From the NCBI GenBank assembly GCA_016765335.1, contig JAESQE010000657.1, forward strand, positions 1-12,507: a stretch of 12,507 bases of DNA, in the 5' to 3' direction. A program made the translations under genes and the position numbers. The DNA is from Planctomycetaceae bacterium (GTDB lineage Bacteria > Planctomycetota > Planctomycetia > Planctomycetales > Planctomycetaceae). Below are positions 7,867-12,507 of the stretch, in pieces (the stretch's first letter is position 1; the number at the start of each line of letters is the position of its first letter). The notes beneath the pieces are model-generated. The model saw only the letters and a list, made by a program, of their open reading frames with translations, was not told the DNA's origin and searched no databases.

Positions 7867-8537
7867 CGTATAGTCTCCAATACTTCTGGGTTGACGCGGT
7901 AAGTTGTGACTTGGAACCCAAGAGGGTTAGAAAATCTGTCTTTCATCTGCATAGGTTTTTGTGAGTAGCGGAATTGTATGACTGCGTTCCAATGGCTGAT
8001 TTTTAGGCGATCATTCTCTCTAACTTCACGTAAGAAGCGGATGGACGCTGTTTTGTCGTTTATGAATGAAACAGATTTTATTTTTATATCTATCGAGGTT
8101 TTCCGGCCTAATTTTATGGATGGATTATTAGAGTTACTCGCCGCCCATAGCTCTTGATACTCTTTTAAAGCCTGCCCATCTGACATGATTTCAACAGTTT
8201 CATAATTCTCTTTTAAGATTGCGGGATTGTATTGTTCGCGAAGAGAAACATATTTCACCAGATTGGCTTCTGTTACAGCTTCATCTTCTGACAGGGTTAG
8301 ATCGCTTAAACCTTTAGATACTTCCAAATAACCAGTAGCCCTATCGACGGTAACAACATAAGGCTCAAAGGTTTTTAAGGGTAGAATTAGAATCAGCGTG
8401 AACAGGCTTAATATTGAAATGCCCATGCAGAAAAAAGCGACAATCCAAGCACGTTTCTTGGAAATTAACGCATTTGCGATTACCTCTTGATCCCACGTTG
8501 ATGCTTTATTGTAATAATCCTCTCTATTCTTAGACAT
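7863..8537 (-). CDS. virB8: VirB8-type inner-membrane assembly protein
   Basis: Bitopic inner-membrane protein whose periplasmic domain nucleates T4SS assembly and contacts VirB9 and VirB10. At 224 residues it has the usual family length. The cytoplasmic N-terminus (1-29, including DYYNKASTWDQE) is followed by one membrane helix (about 30-52) and a periplasmic NTF2-like domain beginning at PYVVTVDRATG. The conserved end NPLGFQVTTYRVNPE is present. AGAGGG lies 8 bases before the ATG, at the end of virB6, whose stop is only 2 bases upstream. Its own stop overlaps the virB9 start as ATGA, so the pair is probably translationally coupled. Confidence 0.95.
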   Translation of the reverse strand: MSKNREDYYNKASTWDQEVIANALISKKRAWIVAFFCMGISILSLFTLILILPLKTFEPYVVTVDRATGYLEVSKGLSDLTLSEDEAVTEANLVKYVSLREQYNPAILKENYETVEIMSDGQALKEYQELWAASNSNNPSIKLGRKTSIDIKIKSVSFINDKTASIRFLREVRENDRLKISHWNAVIQFRYSQKPMQMKDRFSNPLGFQVTTYRVNPEVLETIR

Positions 8538-8539
8538 AT

Positions 8540-9547
8540 TTAAAACCCTCTAATCTTTTTTGCTGACGTGGCTAATCGTTTACCAATGGCTTTTGAGGAT
8601 TGGACAGGATGACGGGCGGCGTTATAAGCGAAGACGCCTGATGTAAATGCGCCTTTTGGAGTGCCTTTCCCTAGGCGACCTGCCGTTCTTGCTCCCCATG
8701 AGGCTGATCCCATTGTTGAGAGCGATAATCCACCAGTTATTGAGGCGGCAATATTCATTACCTGCATTAAAAGCAAAACAGAAACAAATGAGACAAAAAT
8801 AAACGCGCCAATATAAGAAAGGGTATTTGAAGAACCCGTTGTATTGTTCTCTAAACTTACGAGGGGCGGGTCTGAAATAGTCAGCAGTAAAGCCAATAAC
8901 GCATACACGAATATAGGAATGACCGCATAGTTGAGTAACGTCCTTAGCCAACCTTCAAATAAAGAGCGCGTGTTTGCAAATATTAGCAGAAGGATGAATA
9001 GGGGGCCGATTGATAATAAAATAGCAACCGCAATCTTGGATAAAACGATTAACATGGCGGCATATCCTGAAAGAGCCAATGCACCAAACCATATAATAAA
9101 AGCATAAAAGTATTTACCCACCTCATACCATCTCGCGCCTTCCAAAATTTGGGTTACTACGACCAATGCGCGATCATAAAAATTAGAAAGAATCAGGTTT
9201 GCAGAAGTATCATCACTGGCGACTGCCCCAGGAGTTGCGTTTGCGGCACCAGTCATTATTTGTCCGGCAATGTCTGAAGGTAAATCAGTGGCCATATTGT
9301 AGACGAGAAGAAAAAAGGTGTCCCATTCTGTTGCAATGAGCAGCAGGATTATGATTTTCAATGTGTTTACAATAAGATCGTTGACCGCAAATCGCCCTGA
9401 AATGATGACCTTGTAGCCAAAAACAGCTATGAAGATAATAAACATCAGGCGCCAGAGAATTTGCACAATAGGTGTCAAGCTCCCGAACGCTCCTTGAACG
9501 AAAGCGAGTATGATTGAATCAACATTATTGATGATCGTTTCAATCAA
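8540..9547 (-). CDS. virB6: VirB6-type polytopic inner-membrane channel protein
   Basis: VirB6/TrbL family protein, an inner-membrane T4SS subunit that contacts the DNA substrate in Agrobacterium. From TTG 9547 it has 335 residues and five or six membrane segments, at about 26-50, 62-84, 145-167, 169-191, 206-225 and 244-268. A periplasmic-type loop lies between the second and third, and EGWLRTLLNYAVIP near 198-211 resembles the conserved Trp region of the family. The last 50 or so residues form a Lys/Arg- and Gly-rich soluble tail. There is no ATG near the N-terminus. TTG 9547 is chosen because GGAG at 9557-9560 lies 9 bases before it and it overlaps the preceding stop as TTGA. TTG 9562 would add five residues but lacks a ribosome site. 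Confidence 0.92.
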   Translation of the reverse strand: MIETIINNVDSIILAFVQGAFGSLTPIVQILWRLMFIIFIAVFGYKVIISGRFAVNDLIVNTLKIIILLLIATEWDTFFLLVYNMATDLPSDIAGQIMTGAANATPGAVASDDTSANLILSNFYDRALVVVTQILEGARWYEVGKYFYAFIIWFGALALSGYAAMLIVLSKIAVAILLSIGPLFILLLIFANTRSLFEGWLRTLLNYAVIPIFVYALLALLLTISDPPLVSLENNTTGSSNTLSYIGAFIFVSFVSVLLLMQVMNIAASITGGLSLSTMGSASWGARTAGRLGKGTPKGAFTSGVFAYNAARHPVQSSKAIGKRLATSAKKIRGF

Positions 9548-9939
9548 GGCTGTTTGCTCCAATCTGGAAATACGTTTTTCATTGTATTTCCTACGTTTTC
9601 ACGCCTAGTTTTTCTCAAGACTTTCACTTCGGCCTCAATATTATCCCAATTATCTAGGGATTTTACATTGTAAGCAGTTATGTCGCCGTATCCTGCTTTT
9701 GTGAAATGAATGGCGATTTTGGAAGCGCTGTCCTCGCAAGTTTGATAGATAACTCCTTGAGGGCTTGCGGCTTTTGGGTTGTCCCAGAGCTGCATACAAT
9801 CATTTGCATCCTCTCCAATTTCAAATATTTCATTGGCTAAAATCGTAGGAGAAATTTCGTTAAGAGGGTTCTTTTCACCAAAGCAGGCCGTTAAGCTCAG
9901 CGTGGCGGCGAGTGATGTTATTAAGAATCTGTTTCTCAT
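9544..9939 (-). CDS. Putative T4SS-associated lipoprotein, function unknown
   Basis: This 131-residue protein has a basic, hydrophobic signal peptide with the lipobox LTAC, so Cys19 would be lipidated and the mature protein membrane-anchored on the periplasmic side. The remaining 112 residues contain two more cysteines (48 and 68) that could form a disulfide, and a Trp/Asp-rich segment SLDNWDNIEAEV followed by a basic LRKTRR. I cannot place it in a named family. In related systems such as pKM101 an entry-exclusion lipoprotein lies between the virB5 and virB6 homologues, so exclusion is one candidate, but the usual EexN pattern is not evident. Its start overlaps the stop of the preceding VirB7-like gene (ATGA), and its stop overlaps virB6 (TTGA), placing it firmly in the T4SS operon. 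Confidence 0.85.
   Translation of the reverse strand: MRNRFLITSLAATLSLTACFGEKNPLNEISPTILANEIFEIGEDANDCMQLWDNPKAASPQGVIYQTCEDSASKIAIHFTKAGYGDITAYNVKSLDNWDNIEAEVKVLRKTRRENVGNTMKNVFPDWSKQP
9557..9560 (-). promoter_or_regulatory. Ribosome binding site deciding the virB6 TTG start
   Basis: GGAG at 9557-9560 on the minus strand stands 9 bases before TTG 9547. It lies inside the codons of the upstream lipoprotein gene and includes part of the alternative TTG 9562 region, so it cannot serve that earlier start. It therefore favours the shorter VirB6. Confidence 0.6.
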
Positions 9940-10121
9940 GAGTCTTTAGTACCTTTTGTTTTAATCATAGCGACATTGATTGGTAGTGGATCACAGGGGT
10001 TGCTCGATAAAGAGGCAGTTTTTGCATTTCCGCACGGGGCTTTTTTCTCTTTGTATTGAGAAGCACAGCCGCCAAGGGAAAGTGCAGATATTACGCAGGC
10101 AATAGTGAGTAGTTTTTTCAT
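9936..10121 (-). CDS. virB7: VirB7-like outer-membrane lipoprotein
   Basis: A 61-residue lipoprotein with a short signal peptide and lipobox LGGC (Cys19). VirB7 anchors the T4SS core to the outer membrane and stabilises VirB9. The segment NPCDPLPINVA (41-51) resembles the Agrobacterium VirB7 stretch with Cys24 followed by a Pro-x-Asn-Val pattern, recalled from memory, which is the part that contacts VirB9. Cys43 would match the VirB9-bonding cysteine; Cys30 is extra. Size, lipobox and this motif support VirB7, although the gene sits between virB5 and virB6 rather than in the common place between virB6 and virB8, where only 2 bases remain. AAGGAG at 10129-10134 lies 7 bases before the ATG and overlaps the virB5 stop. 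An entry-exclusion lipoprotein is the main alternative. Confidence 0.72.
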   Translation of the reverse strand: MKKLLTIACVISALSLGGCASQYKEKKAPCGNAKTASLSSNPCDPLPINVAMIKTKGTKDS

Positions 10122-10132
10122 AGTTTTTCTCC

Positions 10133-10879
10133 TTAGTTTGGTAATTCCATAGCTGCTCTTGCAAGGGCAGGGTCGTAGATATTGAATGAGCTGGCTCTGC
10201 GGCTATTCATCAGGGTTTCATTATCGACTGACGCATTTTGTTGAATACGAATTGCGCTCAGCCTCATCAGCTCATTAAGTGCCATCCCGTTTTCAGCGGC
10301 TATTCTAGCTTGAAGGTCAACGGAAGTTTTTAGGTCATCGCTGCTATTAAGTTCGTTTAATAATGTTTCATAGGTTTGCATTCTTACAGGAACATTATTG
10401 TATGCTTGTTCGCTTGCAGACATGGCTGCATAGGTTGTGTCGGTTCTGCGATCTATTGCTTTAGCGACATTGCTTGATGGATCTGATGGCATAAGGTCAG
10501 AGCCGGTTAGAGGGGAGTACTCATTATAGAGGTTGCTATATATGTTTTGTGTGCCAAGTGCGCCGGTTGGGATGTTTCCGCTGTTTATAATGTTCATGGT
10601 ATTTTGCCACGTATTAGGGAGATACTCGCGTAATTGCTGTTCTAATAGTCCGTTTGCTACATTACCCATGTTACGTGTGCCGGTAATGGCGTCTGATTGT
10701 CTGACTGCTTCTTCAAGCTGCTGGATTTGTTTTTGGTAGTCATCAGCCATAGCATTCACTTGTGAAATGAGTTGTGCAAAGCCAGCAGCATCGTAAACAG
10801 GAATTCCTTGTGCCTTTATTTCCGAAATTTGAAAAATAAAAATTGCGGCGGAGAGCGTCAAAATTTTTAATGCTTTCAT
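10133..10879 (-). CDS. virB5: VirB5-type minor pilus protein
   Basis: VirB5 proteins are secreted to the periplasm and found at the tip of the T-pilus, where they aid host-cell contact. From ATG 10879 the protein has 248 residues with a signal peptide ending near IKA at 21-23. The mature part starts with GIPVYDAAGFAQLISQVNAM, a typical VirB5/TrbJ opening, followed by long amphipathic helices (DYQKQIQQLEEAVRQ and a C-terminal stretch rich in Ala, Asn and Gln). ATG 10879 is preferred over an in-frame start 36 bases upstream because AAGGAG at 10889-10894 is 9 bases before it and it overlaps the virB4 stop as ATGA. Position after virB4 supports the call; sequence conservation in this family is low. 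Confidence 0.88.
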   Translation of the reverse strand: MKALKILTLSAAIFIFQISEIKAQGIPVYDAAGFAQLISQVNAMADDYQKQIQQLEEAVRQSDAITGTRNMGNVANGLLEQQLREYLPNTWQNTMNIINSGNIPTGALGTQNIYSNLYNEYSPLTGSDLMPSDPSSNVAKAIDRRTDTTYAAMSASEQAYNNVPVRMQTYETLLNELNSSDDLKTSVDLQARIAAENGMALNELMRLSAIRIQQNASVDNETLMNSRRASSFNIYDPALARAAMELPN

Positions 10880-12507
10880 AGGTTTTTTCTCCTTTGTAAA
10901 AATGTATTCAGCCATTTATCTGGGTCTGTTCCAGTTTCGCGCATGATTTTTTCAAGTAGCCTCACAGTTTCAGTTCTGCCTGATAGCACTGAGATGAAAT
11001 CATCCATGTTGTCTAAATCAAGTTTGGCGATTACAGAATCCGTTCCGTGTTTTACTAAAAAACATCGAGATTCTGGCGTAAGTTCACGAATTATCATCAG
11101 CTCTTGGTAGCTCAGGCCAAAGCCTTTACAGTAATCTTCTTCAGAGGCTTTATTATTGGGTAAAAAGATTTGAGTGAATGATTGCTCAATTATCGTATCG
11201 CCAACCTTTGAGTTCAGCGCATCTCTAGCAGATTGTGTTGCAAAACCGAGTATGCCGTTCTGTTTACGGATCGTTTTCATCCAGTCTTTGATGCGCGCTG
11301 TAAATATGGGGTCATCAAGCATCTTCCAACCCTCATCGAGCATAATAATTGTTTTTTGCCCATCAAGAAGTTCGTCAATTCTATGAAAAATGTAAAGAAG
11401 CCAAGGCGCGCGGGCTTTTGGATCATCCAGAATTGATGTTAGATCAAATCCAGTAGTTTTGTTGTCTAGCGATAAGCTGTCAGTGGCACTGTCAAATAAC
11501 CATGCTCGTTCACCTTTAGAGTGCCATTTTGCAATGCGTTCTCCAAGTGAAGAGCCATTTTCTGAGCCATAACCTGCTAGAAGCTCTGCCAAATACCGCA
11601 GGCGTCGATTTTCAGGAGGGGCTTCATAATTTGCATTTACGGCGTCCGAAATAATATCAATTTCTTTAGATGTTAATCGGTGATGATTATCGTCAGATAC
11701 AAGAAGCTGTAGCCAGTCTCTTAGAAACCCTCTGTTTTTGGGCGTATCTTGTAATAGTAGTGGGTTTAATCCCGTAGGTTTGCCGGGGCTTACAATCGTA
11801 TATTCGCCGCCAATCGCTCGTATAAAGATTTCAGCTCCTCGATCTTTATCGAAATATACAGAACGTGGTTTTAATCTTTGTGCTTGAGCCATGAGAAAAG
11901 TTAGTAAAACGGTTTTCCCTGTACCAGTAGGGCCGATAACCGTAAAATTTCCGACATCACGCTCATGAAAATTGAACCAGTATGGTGTGCCAGAGGTTGT
12001 TTCTAGCCTAGTAATTGCACTGCCCCAGTGGTTCTCAGTTTTACTTCCGGCTGGAAAAGTATGCAGACTGGCAAAACTGGCGAAATTTTGGTTTGAGATA
12101 AGTGATCTTCTCGAAATATAGCTGAAATTAGCAGGTAGATTTGCCCAAAATGCAGGCTCTAAATTTACATCTTCACGTGTGCAAATTAAGCCAATATTGG
12201 TGAATGCGCTCAATGAGTCACTAATTGATTTATCAAGCTGGTCTTTATCGTCAGCAAAGACAGTCAGTGAAATATGATGTTCTCCAAATGAAGATTTCCC
12301 CGAAGACAAGTCATTTTTTGCATCTTGGATGTCTATAATAAGGCTCTCTGCACCTTGTTCCGAAGCAATCATTTTCCTTTCAGCTTCGTTCATGGCGCTG
12401 AGGGAGGTCTGTCTATCAACAAAACCAAAAGATTGTGTCAGTATAAATTCATGGGGAAGGCGAAGGAAGGAATCTAACATGCCAGGGCCGGTAGAGTTAT
12501 CGTATTC
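10876..12507 (-). CDS. virB4: VirB4-type T4SS ATPase (5' end outside window)
   Basis: VirB4 is the largest T4SS ATPase, bound to the inner membrane and needed for pilus biogenesis and substrate transport. The reading frame stays open to the right edge, so the N-terminal part is missing only because the window ends. About 543 residues are visible, against roughly 800 for the family. The visible part begins with the STGPGMLDSFLRLP stretch before the central region. Counted from the edge, Walker A is GPTGTGKT (192-199) and Walker B is TIIMLDEGWKM (386-396). FATQSARDAL (421-430) and a conserved C-terminal region with ELTPESRCFLVKHG follow. The ATG at 12480 is internal and not the start. The stop overlaps virB5 as ATGA. 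Catalytic motifs look intact. Confidence 0.96.
   Translation of the reverse strand, partial: EYDNSTGPGMLDSFLRLPHEFILTQSFGFVDRQTSLSAMNEAERKMIASEQGAESLIIDIQDAKNDLSSGKSSFGEHHISLTVFADDKDQLDKSISDSLSAFTNIGLICTREDVNLEPAFWANLPANFSYISRRSLISNQNFASFASLHTFPAGSKTENHWGSAITRLETTSGTPYWFNFHERDVGNFTVIGPTGTGKTVLLTFLMAQAQRLKPRSVYFDKDRGAEIFIRAIGGEYTIVSPGKPTGLNPLLLQDTPKNRGFLRDWLQLLVSDDNHHRLTSKEIDIISDAVNANYEAPPENRRLRYLAELLAGYGSENGSSLGERIAKWHSKGERAWLFDSATDSLSLDNKTTGFDLTSILDDPKARAPWLLYIFHRIDELLDGQKTIIMLDEGWKMLDDPIFTARIKDWMKTIRKQNGILGFATQSARDALNSKVGDTIIEQSFTQIFLPNNKASEEDYCKGFGLSYQELMIIRELTPESRCFLVKHGTDSVIAKLDLDNMDDFISVLSGRTETVRLLEKIMRETGTDPDKWLNTFLQRRKNL

Noticed and set aside
10876..12480. VirB4 as a truncated gene starting at ATG 12480
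   Set aside because: The frame stays open through nine more codons to the window edge with family-like sequence, so the gene is cut by the window and not damaged.

Overview
The window is a conjugative DNA-transfer module of the VirB/VirD4 type, a type IV secretion system (T4SS) with its relaxase genes. It probably comes from a plasmid or integrative conjugative element of an alphaproteobacterium. That host guess rests on the VirD2-like relaxase with a DUF3363-type C-terminus and on the Agrobacterium-like virB4-to-virB11 and virD4 gene content. By eye the DNA is fairly AT-rich (not counted), so it is not a typical high-GC Rhizobium or Sphingomonas replicon. No replication, partition, integrase, resistance or chromosomal gene is present, so plasmid versus integrative element cannot be decided.

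Left part (1-2914, plus strand): about 100 bases of AT-rich leader carry a good sigma70-like promoter and an imperfect hairpin. Three closely packed genes follow: a MOBP-type relaxase, a small ribbon-helix-helix (RHH) DNA-binding protein, and a 99-residue membrane protein. This looks like a relaxosome operon, and the leader may hold oriT, an operator, or both.

Right part (12507 down to 2907, minus strand): one tightly coupled operon runs virB4 (start outside the window), virB5, a VirB7-like lipoprotein, an unidentified second lipoprotein, virB6, virB8, virB9, virB10, virB11 and virD4. Most junctions overlap by 4-14 bases or are separated by 2-11 bases. virB1, virB2 and virB3 are not seen and would be expected beyond the right edge. 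The operon promoter is also outside the window.

Together the relaxase and RHH protein would process oriT. VirD4 would carry the relaxase-DNA complex to the channel. VirB4, VirB11 and VirD4 power it; VirB7, VirB9 and VirB10 form the outer core; VirB6 and VirB8 form the inner membrane part; VirB5 belongs to the pilus. The two operons converge and their last genes overlap by 8 bases. There is no gene-free stretch longer than about 136 bases. The parts with least precedent are the 131-residue lipoprotein between virB7 and virB6, the small membrane protein after the RHH gene, and the leader hairpin. I see no entirely new kind of system.
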